Program-made: the position numbers and the translations under genes
The notes under the pieces: generated by a model
Database searches by the model: none
Told to the model about the DNA's origin: nothing
The model's input: only the letters and a program-made list of their open reading frames with translations
NCBI GenBank assembly: GCA_021325215.1
Contig: JAJPHO010000116.1
Location: 1-50,264, forward strand
Length of the DNA stretch: 50,264 nt
Origin: Alphaproteobacteria bacterium
GTDB taxonomy: Bacteria; Pseudomonadota; Alphaproteobacteria; Rhodospirillales; Magnetospirillaceae
Direction of reading: 5' to 3'
In this document: one piece after another, positions 7,145 to 15,125 of the stretch
Position numbering within the stretch: the first letter of the stretch is position 1
Layout: every line of letters begins with the position of its first letter

Positions 7145-8631
7145 GGCTTCACCGCCTGAGCGGCCAGCGTGCCGTTGAGGGCCGGATCGGTACGCAATTG
7201 CTGGAGCAGACTCGATTGCATCAGCTGCTGCGCGGTTTGCGGCATGCTCCGCTGGAGCGCGGGCGTCTGCGCCACCGTATCGACCAGCGACGGCAGCAGT
7301 TCCATCAAGGCCGCCGGCGTGCCGGGCTTGATCGGGTTGCGCGCTTCCTTGGGCGGGGTCACCGGCTGCAGATGGTTGGGGTCGCGCAGCCAGATATCCT
7401 CGGACGGGATGATCACCAGCCGAGTGCCGGCCGGTACCGTCAGCACCGGGCGGATGTCCACATTGTCCTGCACCATGCGCTGCGCCAGATTGTCGGTGTC
7501 GTTGCCGAGCCGGTTGGCCGCCTGATCGCGCGCGGACAAGGTCTGGGTGGTGCCCAGCGCGCTGGAGGAGACGGTGCTGGTGCCGGCCAGCGCCCAGGTG
7601 CCGGCGGCGCCGATGACGCTGGTCAGGAAGGAACTGCCATATTTCTCGACGAAGCGGCTGTCGAGATCGCCCGGTATGCCGGCACGGCCCATTACATCGG
7701 CACCGGACGCTTCGATATTGATGGTGACTCCATCGGGCCTGAGAATCCGGCTCCAGCTGATGTCGAGTCGAGCCTGGCCGTATTTGGCGCCGCTCTTATA
7801 GCTGCCGATCACCCGCGACCCGGCCGGGATCAGCACCAGCCTGTCATCCTCGCCGAATACCGGCCGCTCGACCACCGCGATGGCGCGGCCGGGCAATTCG
7901 CTGTTGAGAGTATTTTCCAGCACCGCCGGGATATAGCGGTCGGCGGTCAGCACGCGCGAGCGGTCGACCGGGAAGCCGGACACCACCCCGGGCAACCCCG
8001 CATCGGTATAATCGGGCGAGGACGGCGCCTTGCCTTCCTCGTCCGGCGGCGCGGAAACCGTCAGCGCCGCCGCCTGCCGCACGCTGGCGTAAATCAACGA
8101 GGCGCGCGCATCGGCGGTGCCGCGCGTCTGCTCCACCGGACGCTCCTCCGCCGCCTCGCCATCGACCGGCAGGAACAGGCTGGCGCCGGCCGCCCCCTGA
8201 TCGATGACCAGCTCGGCCAGCGAACGGCCGCCCTGGCGCGGGCGATAGAGGATTTCGACCGCGCAAGCCGAGCCGGGCGCCAGCACGAGACCGGCCCGGC
8301 ACTCGCCGGACAATTCGAACTCGGCGCTCTGTCCGGCCAAGCGCAGCGGGCCGAGCGTGACCGGGGTTCCGCCGCTATTGGTGAGCCGGATACGCCCCCG
8401 CGCCGTAGCGCCCGTCACCTGTTGCGGGAAGCTGTAGGAGGACGGTTCGGCCTCGACATGGCCGGGCGCCGGAGCCGGAGGCGGCGGCTTGCGCAGAATA
8501 TCGTCCAGCGGACTTTCGCTCTGCGGGAGGGCGAGCTTCTGCTGCTGGCGCGGCGGCGGCTTATCGTCGCAGGCGGCCAGGACGAGCAGGCAGAGAGGCA
8601 ACAGAGCCAGGGGAAGCGAAAGCCGGATCAT
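7141..8631 (-). CDS. Lipoprotein-type VirB10/TrbI channel protein with extra Ig-like domain
   Basis: 496 residues. A lipoprotein signal ends in LVLAAC with the acceptor Cys at 21 and Asp at 22-23. A Pro-rich linker is followed by an Ig-like segment (about 59-158) of the ASPM/SPD-2/Hydin or choice-of-anchor kind: SYSFPQQVTG, IRLTNSGGTPVTLG, LAPGSACAVEILYRP. A VirB10/TrbI domain occupies about 218-420: PAVLENTLNSELPGRAIAVV, LVLIPAGSRVIGSYKSG, QARLDISWSRILRPDG, and the hydrophobic antenna SSFLTSVIGAAGTWALAG. VirB10 spans the envelope and gates the type IV channel. Usual VirB10 proteins are anchored by a plain N-terminal helix and lack the Ig segment. The Asp after Cys would favour inner-membrane retention by E. 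coli rules, but an ordinary anchor remains possible. First gene of the three. Confidence 0.88.
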   Translation of the reverse strand: MIRLSLPLALLPLCLLVLAACDDKPPPRQQQKLALPQSESPLDDILRKPPPPAPAPGHVEAEPSSYSFPQQVTGATARGRIRLTNSGGTPVTLGPLRLAGQSAEFELSGECRAGLVLAPGSACAVEILYRPRQGGRSLAELVIDQGAAGASLFLPVDGEAAEERPVEQTRGTADARASLIYASVRQAAALTVSAPPDEEGKAPSSPDYTDAGLPGVVSGFPVDRSRVLTADRYIPAVLENTLNSELPGRAIAVVERPVFGEDDRLVLIPAGSRVIGSYKSGAKYGQARLDISWSRILRPDGVTINIEASGADVMGRAGIPGDLDSRFVEKYGSSFLTSVIGAAGTWALAGTSTVSSSALGTTQTLSARDQAANRLGNDTDNLAQRMVQDNVDIRPVLTVPAGTRLVIIPSEDIWLRDPNHLQPVTPPKEARNPIKPGTPAALMELLPSLVDTVAQTPALQRSMPQTAQQLMQSSLLQQLRTDPALNGTLAAQAVKP

Positions 8632-8675
8632 CGGCTCATATTTCCATATTGGAAATTTTTGTCAACGCCGCGCCT
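8631..8675 (-). promoter_or_regulatory. Promoter with embedded palindrome, upstream of the VirB10-like gene
   Basis: On the minus strand a perfect -35 TTGACA is followed by the palindrome ATTTCCAATATGGAAAT (8640-8656) and then TATGAG, a possible -10 at an extended spacing of 19. The initiation point would fall at or very near the ATG (8629-8631), with no Shine-Dalgarno sequence, suggesting a leaderless message under repressor control. Confidence 0.5.
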
Positions 8676-8767
8676 GACCGCACCGCGACAAGAGGTTGCC
8701 AACGCTGCCCCCCTGCCAGATAATGCGCGCTCTCAAGAGTTTCTGTTTTTCAGTGGAGCCCTCTCCC

Positions 8768-9217
8768 ATGTTTTTCAAGTCCCTCATGGCCGGCGCGGTC
8801 GCTGCCGCCCTGTGCGTGGGCGTGGCGTCGACGTCCGCTCGGGCTGGCGAATGCGTCTTGTCACCCGAGGCCCAGTCCGGACAGGCGGTGTCCAAGCAGT
8901 GCATGAGCTGCCATGTGATCGAGGCCGACAAGCCGTCGCGCCCGACCGCTCCCAACATCCATGAGGTGTTCGGTTCCCTGCCCGCCGGCCGGAAGGATTA
9001 TTCCTATTCCGAGGGCATGACCGGCGCCGCCGCCAAGGGCGCGACCTGGACCGAGGAAGCGTTGTTCGACTACCTGGCCGATCCCAAGGCCTACCTCAAC
9101 CGCGTCAATGGCGCCGAGGTGAAGCACAAGATGTTCTTCCAGCTCAAGGACGAGCAGAAGCGCCATGACGTCGTCGCCTTCTTGAAGGCGATCAAAGGCA
9201 AACCGGACTGCAATTGA
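8768..9217 (+). CDS. Periplasmic class I c-type cytochrome
   Basis: 149 residues. A cleavable signal peptide ends near ARA-GE (residues 1-27). The single haem motif is CMSCH at 45-49, and Met122 in VKHKMFFQL is the likely sixth ligand, giving a cytochrome c2/c552-like fold ([19 protein letters not shown] is the usual helix before it). It probably carries electrons in the periplasm for respiration; no partner oxidase or reductase gene is adjacent. I choose ATG 8768 because it gives a clean signal peptide and has GGAG upstream; the frame is open 24 codons further. The stop overlaps the apt start (TGATG). Confidence 0.88.
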   Translation: MFFKSLMAGAVAAALCVGVASTSARAGECVLSPEAQSGQAVSKQCMSCHVIEADKPSRPTAPNIHEVFGSLPAGRKDYSYSEGMTGAAAKGATWTEEALFDYLADPKAYLNRVNGAEVKHKMFFQLKDEQKRHDVVAFLKAIKGKPDCN

Positions 9218-9732
9218 TGGATCTCAAAGCTCATATCCGGCAAGTCCCGGATTTCCCCAAGCCCGGCATCCAGTTCTATGACGTCTCCACCCTGCTGGCG
9301 CACGCCGATGCCTGGCAGGTGACGATGGGACGCCTGGCCAATGCCGTGCGCGCCCAGCAGCCGGACGTGCTGGTCGGCATCGAATCGCGCGGCTTCCTGG
9401 TGGCGGCGCCCCTGGCACTGAAGCTGGGGTGCGGCTTTGTGATGGTGCGTAAGCGCGGCAAACTGCCGGGCCCGACCATCCGTCACGAATATGCGCTGGA
9501 ATACGGCACCGACACGATCGAGATCCAGAAGGACGCCATCACCCCCGGCCAGCGCGTCGTGGTGCTGGACGATCTGCTGGCGACCGGCGGCACCATGGCC
9601 GCGGCGATCAATCTGCTGCGCGGCGTCGGCGCCGAAGTGACCGGCGCCGCCTTCATCATCGAATTGGCGTTTCTGAACGGGCGTTCGAAAATCGACGTCC
9701 CGGTGACGACTTTGGTGTCCTACGACGAGTAG
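9217..9732 (+). CDS. apt: Adenine phosphoribosyltransferase
   Basis: 171 residues, the family length. [16 protein letters not shown] at the N-terminus, [23 protein letters not shown], and the PRPP-binding motif [14 protein letters not shown] are all typical of Apt. It converts adenine and PRPP to AMP in purine salvage. The ATG at 9217 overlaps the cytochrome stop by one base; a TTG one codon earlier is less likely. The pairing with a cytochrome c gene looks like transcriptional convenience, not a pathway link. Confidence 0.95.
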   Translation: MDLKAHIRQVPDFPKPGIQFYDVSTLLAHADAWQVTMGRLANAVRAQQPDVLVGIESRGFLVAAPLALKLGCGFVMVRKRGKLPGPTIRHEYALEYGTDTIEIQKDAITPGQRVVVLDDLLATGGTMAAAINLLRGVGAEVTGAAFIIELAFLNGRSKIDVPVTTLVSYDE

Positions 9733-9734
9733 TC

Positions 9735-10019
9735 TCAGATCAGGTCGCTGTCCTTGAATTCCTCGCGCTCGGAAGGGCGCGGGGCCGACCAGGACAGGCT
9801 CACCGGCCAGCCCTGCAGCGAAGCGGCGTCGACCGCGTCGGTCTGCTGCTTCTTCTTGATCTTGGCGATGAGGGGCTTGAAAGCGGCGGCCAGAGGCTCG
9901 GTCTGAGCGCTCTTCTTGACCTTCTTGCGGCGCGGCAGGCCCAGCAGTTTCTTGCGCGCCTTCTTGCCGGCGGCGGTGAACAGGTCGAGGGCAGCGAAAT
10001 CGTCACGCATATCAGTCAC
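9735..10019 (-). CDS. Small lysine-rich hypothetical protein with a Pho-box-like site
   Basis: 94 residues, not recognised. MTDMRDDFAALDLFTAAG is followed by a strongly basic stretch (KKARKKLLGLPRRKKVKK) and a second Lys cluster (KIKKKQQ), ending with an acidic tail. No signal peptide or membrane segment. The basic clusters could bind nucleic acid or polyphosphate, but nothing proves this. A Pho-box-like sequence lies 55 bp upstream (10074-10091) on the correct strand, and phoB is the neighbouring gene. It converges with apt, two bases apart. Confidence 0.65.
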   Translation of the reverse strand: MTDMRDDFAALDLFTAAGKKARKKLLGLPRRKKVKKSAQTEPLAAAFKPLIAKIKKKQQTDAVDAASLQGWPVSLSWSAPRPSEREEFKDSDLI

Positions 10020-10044
10020 CTATCCTATTTCGCGCATTCTACTC

Positions 10045-10077
10045 TCACGGGGCTGCCGTTTTGTGGCAGCCACGTGA
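10045..10077. terminator. Hairpin after phoB
   Basis: GGCTGCC (10051-10057) and GGCAGCC (10065-10071) with loop GTTTTGT, extended past one mismatch by TCACG/CGTGA. It follows the phoB stop on the minus strand but lacks a T-run, and it partly overlaps the Pho-box-like site. Confidence 0.5.
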
Positions 10078-10091
10078 AAGTTAAGTTACAC
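10074..10091 (-). promoter_or_regulatory. Pho-box-like site upstream of the 94-residue gene
   Basis: Minus-strand GTGTAAC-TTAA-CTTTCAC: two 7-bp half-sites with a 4-bp spacer, matching the PhoB consensus CTGTCAT-N4-CTGTCAT closely and nearly identical to the pstS site CTGTAAC-AGAA-CTTTCAT at 16228-16245. Confidence 0.55.
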
Positions 10092-10108
10092 GCGCGGAGG
10101 CAGGGACT

Positions 10109-10840
10109 TCAGGCGACCGCTTCCTCCACGTCCAGCGCGTAACCGGCAGCGCGGACGGTGCGGATGATGTCGGCATCCTCTTCGCCGTTCAGCGCCTTGC
10201 GCAGGCGGCGGATATGCACGTCGACGGTGCGCGGCTCGACATAGATGTCGGGGCCCCACACCGCGTTCAGCAGTTCCTCGCGCGAGAAGACGCAGCCCGG
10301 ATGCTGCAGCAGGAACTGCAGCAGGCGGAACTCGGTCGGGCCGAGATGAACATGGCGGCCGCCGCGGGTGACGCGGTGGGCGGCGAGATCCATGGCGATG
10401 GTCTCATATTCCAGCACGCCCTTGTTCTGGCTGGGGCGGACGCGGCGCAGCAAAGCGCGCACGCGGGCCATCAGCTCGGGCAGGCTGAAAGGCTTGGTCA
10501 GGTAATCGTCGGCGCCGGTATTGAGGCCGCGAACCTTGTCGCCTTCCTCGCCGCGGGCGGTCAGCATGATCACCGGCAAATCGCGGGTGCGCGGCTTGCG
10601 GCGGATCTGGCGGCACACCTCGATGCCCGACATGATCGGCAGCATCCAGTCCAGCACCACGAGGTCAGGATTGCGCTCGGCCAGCAGGGTCAGCGCTTCT
10701 TCGCCGTCCATCGCCTCGCAGACGCGGAACCCCTCCTTCTCCATGTTGTAGCGCAGCATGGTCACCAGCGACGGCTCGTCCTCGACGATCATCACCAGCG
10801 GCTTGGCAGCAGTCTCACGATCCATACCAGTCCCCATCAT
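10109..10840 (-). CDS. phoB: Phosphate regulon response regulator PhoB
   Basis: 243 residues. Receiver domain first: acidic pocket IVEDEPS, phosphoacceptor in VVLDWMLPIMSG (Asp64 in this numbering) and the Lys of YLTKPFS. A winged-helix OmpR-type DNA-binding domain follows (HLGPTEFRLLQFLLQHPG; SREELLNAVWG; RTVDVHIRRLRKAL; RAAGYAL). PhoB binds Pho boxes when phosphate is scarce. The ATG at 10838-10840 overlaps the phoU stop (ATGA); an ATG at 10823-10825, preceded by GGGGAC, gives MDRETAAKP and may be the true start. Last gene of pstSCAB-phoU-phoB. Its usual kinase gene phoR is not in the window. Confidence 0.94.
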   Translation of the reverse strand: MMGTGMDRETAAKPLVMIVEDEPSLVTMLRYNMEKEGFRVCEAMDGEEALTLLAERNPDLVVLDWMLPIMSGIEVCRQIRRKPRTRDLPVIMLTARGEEGDKVRGLNTGADDYLTKPFSLPELMARVRALLRRVRPSQNKGVLEYETIAMDLAAHRVTRGGRHVHLGPTEFRLLQFLLQHPGCVFSREELLNAVWGPDIYVEPRTVDVHIRRLRKALNGEEDADIIRTVRAAGYALDVEEAVA

Positions 10841-11545
10841 TCAGCTTTGGCTTCGGGCAGAATTACGCTTTCACCCTTGGGGCGCGCTTCTCGGATCGGC
10901 ACGCCTTTGACATTGAAATGAATGGTCTCGGCGATGTTGGTCGCATGGTCGCCGATACGCTCGATGTTCTTGGCGATGAACATCAGATGGATGCAGGCGG
11001 TAATGTTGCGCGCATCCTCCATCATGTAGGTGATCAGTTCGCGGAACAGGCCGGTGTACATCTCGTCCACCTCCTCGTCCTGCGCCCACACCTTGGTCGC
11101 CCGCTCGACATCCTGCTACGAAGCTGTCCAGCACGTCCTTGAGGATCTGCTGCACCAGGCGCGCCAGACGCGGAATGCCCGAAACCGGCTTGGCCGGCGG
11201 CAGGGTATTGAGGACCAGCACGCGCTTGGCGGCGTTGGCGGCATAATCGGCGATACGCTCCAGGTCGCCCGACACCTTCAGCGAGCCGACGATGGCGCGC
11301 AGATCCTGGGCCATCGGCTGGCGCAGGGCCAGCAGGCGCACGGTGAAGGCGTGGACTTCCTGTTCCAGCTCGTCGACCTTGGCGTCGGCCGCGACGATGC
11401 GGCTGGCCAGATCGCTGTCGCGGCGCACCAGGGCCTGCAGCGCGCCGTCCAGCTGCGCCTCGGCCAGACCGCCCATGCGGGCGATCAGGTTGTTCAGATA
11501 GGACAGCTCCTCGTCGTAGGAGCGTACGGTATGCTCGCCGTTCAT
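10837..11545 (-). pseudogene. phoU: Phosphate transport regulator PhoU, frameshifted
   Basis: The N-terminal half (from ATG 11543-11545: MNGEHTVRSYDEEL to KDVLDSFVA) and the C-terminal half (DVERATKVWAQDEEVDEMY to LPEAKAE) are both typical PhoU three-helix repeats, but they lie in different frames. The shift is at about 11113, where one base too many (or two too few) separates TTC-GTA-GCA from GAT-GTC-GAG. Beyond it the N-terminal frame reads nonsense to 10871. PhoU restrains PstSCAB and PhoR signalling when phosphate is ample, and loss usually causes phosphate and polyphosphate accumulation. There is no slippery heptamer at the junction. The choice between real mutation and sequencing error cannot be made here; the rest of both halves is intact, which suggests a recent event or an error. 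Confidence 0.85.
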
Positions 11546-11558
11546 CGCGTTTCGTCCC

Positions 11559-12371
11559 TCAGCCGAAGCGGCCGGTAATGTAACCCTGGGTCAGCTTGTG
11601 CTGGGGGTTGGTGAAGATCTTCTCGGTGGCGCCGACTTCGACCAGCTCGCCGAGATGGAAGAAGGCGGTGCGCTGCGAAACGCGGGCGGCCTGCTGCATC
11701 GAGTGGGTAACGATGACGATGGTGAAGTTCTCGCGCAGTTCGTCGATCAGCTCCTCCACCTTGGCGGTGGCGATCGGGTCGAGCGCCGAACAGGGCTCGT
11801 CCATCAGGATCACTTCCGGGCTGACCGCGATGGCGCGGGCGATGCAGAGGCGCTGCTGCTGGCCGCCCGACAGGCCGGTGCCCGGCTCGTTGAGGCGGTC
11901 CTTGACCTCGGCATAGAGGCCGGCGCGCTCGAGGCTCGAAATCACGATCTCGTCGAGATCCGGGCCCGACTTCGCCAGGCCGTGGATGCGCGGGCCATAG
12001 GCGATGTTGTCATAGATCGACTTGGGGAACGGATTCGGCTTCTGGAACACCATGCCGACCCGGGCGCGCAGATGCACCACGTCGAGGTCCTTGTCATAGA
12101 TGTCATGGCCGTCGAGCAGGATCTCGCCGGTGACGCGGGCGCCCTCGATCAGATCATTCATGCGGTTCAGGCAGCGCAGGAAGGTCGACTTGCCGCAGCC
12201 CGACGGGCCGATCAGCGCGGTCACTTCATGCGACTTGATCTCGAGATTGACCTCTTTGAGGGCGTGCTTCTCGCCGTAATAGACGTTGGCGCCGGTGGCG
12301 CGCATCTTCACCGCGTCGCTGGCAGGACGGCTGGCGGGAGTGGTCGATTGGGCTTCGCTGATCATGCTCAT
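11559..12371 (-). CDS. pstB: Phosphate ABC transporter ATP-binding protein PstB
   Basis: About 270 residues. The domain begins [19 protein letters not shown]; Walker A is [10 protein letters not shown]-loop region [12 protein letters not shown], signature [14 protein letters not shown], Walker [14 protein letters not shown], and the H-loop [13 protein letters not shown], all diagnostic of PstB. It energises high-affinity phosphate uptake through PstCA. I place the start at ATG 12369-12371, after GAGAGAG; an ATG two codons later and a GTG overlapping the pstA stop are alternatives. Position in pstSCAB-phoU-phoB is normal. Confidence 0.95.
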   Translation of the reverse strand: MSMISEAQSTTPASRPASDAVKMRATGANVYYGEKHALKEVNLEIKSHEVTALIGPSGCGKSTFLRCLNRMNDLIEGARVTGEILLDGHDIYDKDLDVVHLRARVGMVFQKPNPFPKSIYDNIAYGPRIHGLAKSGPDLDEIVISSLERAGLYAEVKDRLNEPGTGLSGGQQQRLCIARAIAVSPEVILMDEPCSALDPIATAKVEELIDELRENFTIVIVTHSMQQAARVSQRTAFFHLGELVEVGATEKIFTNPQHKLTQGYITGRFG

Positions 12372-12376
12372 CTCTC

Positions 12377-13687
12377 TCACCAACGGCGTTCGAATTTTTT
12401 ACGAAGATAAATAGCGGTGGCGTTCATCACCGCCAGGCAGGCCAGCAGCACCAGGATCGCCGCCGAGGTCCGCTCGACGAAGGCGCGTTCCGGGCTGGCC
12501 GCCCACAGATAGACCTGCACCGGCAGAGCGGTGGCCGGGTCGACCGGCGTGGCCGGAATGTCGACCACGAAGGCGACCATGCCGATCATCAGCAGCGGCG
12601 CCGATTCGCCGATGGCGCGGGCCATGGCGATGATGGTGCCGGTCAGGATGCCGGGCATGGCCAGCGGCAGCACATGATGCATCACCATCTGCTGACGCGA
12701 CGCGCCCAGACCCTGGGCCGCTTCGCGAATCCACGGCGGCACCGCTTTCAGCGCGACACGGGCCGAGATGATGATGGTCGGCAGACTGACCAGCGTCAGC
12801 GCCAGACCGCCCACCAGCGGGGCCGAACGCGGCAGGCCCAGCACATTGAGGAAGATCTCCAGCGCCAGCAGACCGAACACGATCGAGGGCACGGCAGCCA
12901 GATTGTTGATGTTCACCTCGATCAGGTCGGTCCAGCGGTTCTTCGAGGCGAATTCCTCGAGATAGACCGCCGCCGCGACGCCGAGCGGGAAGGACAGGGC
13001 GATGGTGATGGCCAGCGAATAGAACGAGCCGACCACCGCGCCGATCAGGCCGGCCAGTTCCGGCTGGCGCGAGTCGCCGTTGGTGAACAGATAGGTGTTG
13101 AAGCGGCGCTTCAGAGTCCCGGCCGCCTTCAGCAGGTCCAGCTTGGCCAGCGCCCCCTCGGACAGGCCGCTCGATTCGTCATGGGCGGCGTTGCCCTTCA
13201 GCACCTGATCGGCGGCCGAGGAAGCCGGCAGCCAGATCTCGGCGCTGGTGCCGATGATCTTGGGATCGGCCAGAACCATCTTGCGCAGTTCGAGTTCGGC
13301 GCCCTGGCTGACCAGCCTCTGCACATCGCGCTTGGCGGTGCGGTCGCCGGCGATCTCGGGGAACTTCTTCTCCAGCGCGGCATTGATCAGCGTGCGGTAA
13401 TCCGCCGCCGACAGGGCGCTGTGCTCGCGCGAGCCATCCGGGTCGATGGTCTCGGCGTCGAAGGTCACCGGCAGCTCGATGAAGGTCTGGGTGAAGGCCG
13501 ACGCCCCCTTGGCGATGATGCTGGCGAGCAGCACTGCCAGGAACAGCAGGGCGATGGCGATCGAGACCAGGCCATAGGCGCGGAAGCGCTTCTCGGCCCG
13601 GTAACGGGCTTTCAGACGCTTCTCGGCGTCGGCGCCGGTGGTGCCGACCTTGGGGTGAGCAGACTGGGTCATGCTGAGCTCAGTCAT
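12377..13687 (-). CDS. pstA: Phosphate ABC transporter permease PstA
   Basis: 436 residues, longer than the ~290 of E. coli PstA. After a first helix ([19 protein letters not shown]) there is a ~150-residue periplasmic insertion, then the conserved permease core: [55 protein letters not shown], and the EAA-like loop [20 protein letters not shown]. Such extended PstA proteins are usual in Alphaproteobacteria. It forms the inner-membrane channel with PstC. The chosen ATG (13685-13687) has GGGAAA upstream and overlaps pstC by 8 bp; ATG 13670-13672 is the alternative. Confidence 0.93.
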   Translation of the reverse strand: MTELSMTQSAHPKVGTTGADAEKRLKARYRAEKRFRAYGLVSIAIALLFLAVLLASIIAKGASAFTQTFIELPVTFDAETIDPDGSREHSALSAADYRTLINAALEKKFPEIAGDRTAKRDVQRLVSQGAELELRKMVLADPKIIGTSAEIWLPASSAADQVLKGNAAHDESSGLSEGALAKLDLLKAAGTLKRRFNTYLFTNGDSRQPELAGLIGAVVGSFYSLAITIALSFPLGVAAAVYLEEFASKNRWTDLIEVNINNLAAVPSIVFGLLALEIFLNVLGLPRSAPLVGGLALTLVSLPTIIISARVALKAVPPWIREAAQGLGASRQQMVMHHVLPLAMPGILTGTIIAMARAIGESAPLLMIGMVAFVVDIPATPVDPATALPVQVYLWAASPERAFVERTSAAILVLLACLAVMNATAIYLRKKFERRW

Positions 13688-15062
13688 ATTTTTCCCGGTA
13701 TTTTCTGACGACATTCAGGGCCACGACGTTGAGTGCGAGGGTGACGCAGAACAGCACCAGGCCGAGGGCGAAGGCCGACAAGGTCTTGGGGCTGTCGAAT
13801 TCCTGGTCGCCGACCAGCAGGGTGACGATCTGCACCGTCACCGTGGTCACCGACTGGAAGGGATTGGCGGTGAGATGCGCCGACAGGCCGGCGGCCATCA
13901 CCACGATCATGGTTTCGCCGATCGCGCGCGAGACGGCCAGCAGCACACCGCCGACGATGCCGGGCAGAGCGGCCGGCAGCACCACCTGGCGGATGGTCTC
14001 CGAATGGGTGGCGCCCAGACCGTAGGAGCCATGTCGCAGCGCGTCGGGGACGGCGCTGATGACGTCGTCCGACAGCGAGGAAATGAAGGGGATGATCATC
14101 ACCCCCATTACGATGCCGGTCGACAGAGCGCTTTCCGCCGAGATGTTGAAGCCGAGCGACCCGCCCAGGCCGCGCAGGGCCGGGGCGACGGTCAGCACCG
14201 CGAAGAAGCCGTAAACCACGGTCGGGATGCCGGCCAGGATTTCCAGCAGCGGCTTGGCGACGGCGCGGAACTTCGGATGGGCGTATTCGGCCATATAGAT
14301 GGCGGACAGCAGCCCGACCGGCACGGCCACGATCATCGCGATGACGCTGATCAGCAGGGTGCCGGTGAACAGCGGCACGGCGCCGAACGCGCCCGACGAG
14401 CCGACCTGATCGGCGCGCATCGCGGTCTGCGGGCTCCAGTTCAGGCCGAACAGAAAGTCGGTGATCGGGATCTTGGCGAAGAAGCGCAGGCTCTCGAACA
14501 GCAGCGACAGCACGATGCCGATGGTGGTGAAGATGGCGACCGTCGAGCTGGCGATCAGGAACAGGGTTACCATGCCTTCGACGGCGTTGCGCGCGCGCAG
14601 CTTCGGCGAGACCCGGCGCATGCCCCACCAGGCGCCGATCAGGGCGGTGGAGAGCGCGGCCACGGTCATGGCGGCGAAGCTGATGGTGCGCAAGGAGTGA
14701 TAGCGTTCGGCGGCGCCGCGCGCCACATCGTCCGAGGCGAAGCGATAATCGCCGCTGGCCGCCATCTGCTTGACTTCGTTCATCAGCAGCGACAGGCGCG
14801 CCGCCGGCAGCGTCAGCGTATCGGGCGGCAGGGTATCGAGCACCAGGGATTTCAGGATCAGCGGCGAGAAGATCATCCAGCCCGCGGCCAGGATCAGCGC
14901 CGGGATGCCGCACCACAGCGCGACATAGTAACCGTAATAGGATGGCAGCGAGTGCAGTCCGCCCTTGGCGCCGCCGCCCAGGCGCACGGCCTGTCGGGCT
15001 CCCAGGCGATAAACCATCGCGGAGATCAGCAGCAAAGCGAGGACGAGAGTAAGGAACTGCAT
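13680..15062 (-). CDS. pstC: Phosphate ABC transporter permease PstC
   Basis: 460 residues, also of the long alphaproteobacterial type. A first membrane helix (MQFLTLVLALLLISAMVY) and a soluble insertion with LPPDTLTLPAARLSLLMNEV precede the permease core: GTLLISVIAMIVAVPVGLLS, AIYMAEYAHPKFRAVAKP, EILAGIPTVVYGFFAVLTV and the EAA-type loop LGATHSETIRQVVLPAALPG. It pairs with PstA to move phosphate released from PstS. It lies 64 bp after pstS, with a strong hairpin between, and overlaps pstA by 8 bp. Confidence 0.94.
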   Translation of the reverse strand: MQFLTLVLALLLISAMVYRLGARQAVRLGGGAKGGLHSLPSYYGYYVALWCGIPALILAAGWMIFSPLILKSLVLDTLPPDTLTLPAARLSLLMNEVKQMAASGDYRFASDDVARGAAERYHSLRTISFAAMTVAALSTALIGAWWGMRRVSPKLRARNAVEGMVTLFLIASSTVAIFTTIGIVLSLLFESLRFFAKIPITDFLFGLNWSPQTAMRADQVGSSGAFGAVPLFTGTLLISVIAMIVAVPVGLLSAIYMAEYAHPKFRAVAKPLLEILAGIPTVVYGFFAVLTVAPALRGLGGSLGFNISAESALSTGIVMGVMIIPFISSLSDDVISAVPDALRHGSYGLGATHSETIRQVVLPAALPGIVGGVLLAVSRAIGETMIVVMAAGLSAHLTANPFQSVTTVTVQIVTLLVGDQEFDSPKTLSAFALGLVLFCVTLALNVVALNVVRKYREKYD

Positions 15063-15090
15063 AAGGTCGCACCGGGTCCGTAAAGAAGGA

Positions 15091-15118
15091 CCGCCCGGCG
15101 GGTTACGCCGCCGGGCGG
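15091..15118 (-). terminator. Hairpin between pstS and pstC
   Basis: CCGCCCGGCGG and CCGCCGGGCGG form a perfect 11-bp GC stem with loop GTTACG. On the minus strand it is followed by TCCTTCTTT, a poor T-run. A leaky terminator or RNA-stabilising hairpin here would give more pstS than pstCAB, as in other pst operons. Confidence 0.6.
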
Positions 15119-15125
15119 ATCGACA

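Noticed and set aside
4255-8631. Integrated conjugative element or plasmid insertion
   Set aside because: No integrase, relaxase, attachment repeats or tRNA boundary is visible on either side; base composition is like the neighbours.
11105-11120. Programmed ribosomal frameshift in phoU
   Set aside because: No slippery heptamer, internal Shine-Dalgarno or pseudoknot is evident at the junction, and PhoU is not known to use frameshifting; mutation or sequencing error is simpler.
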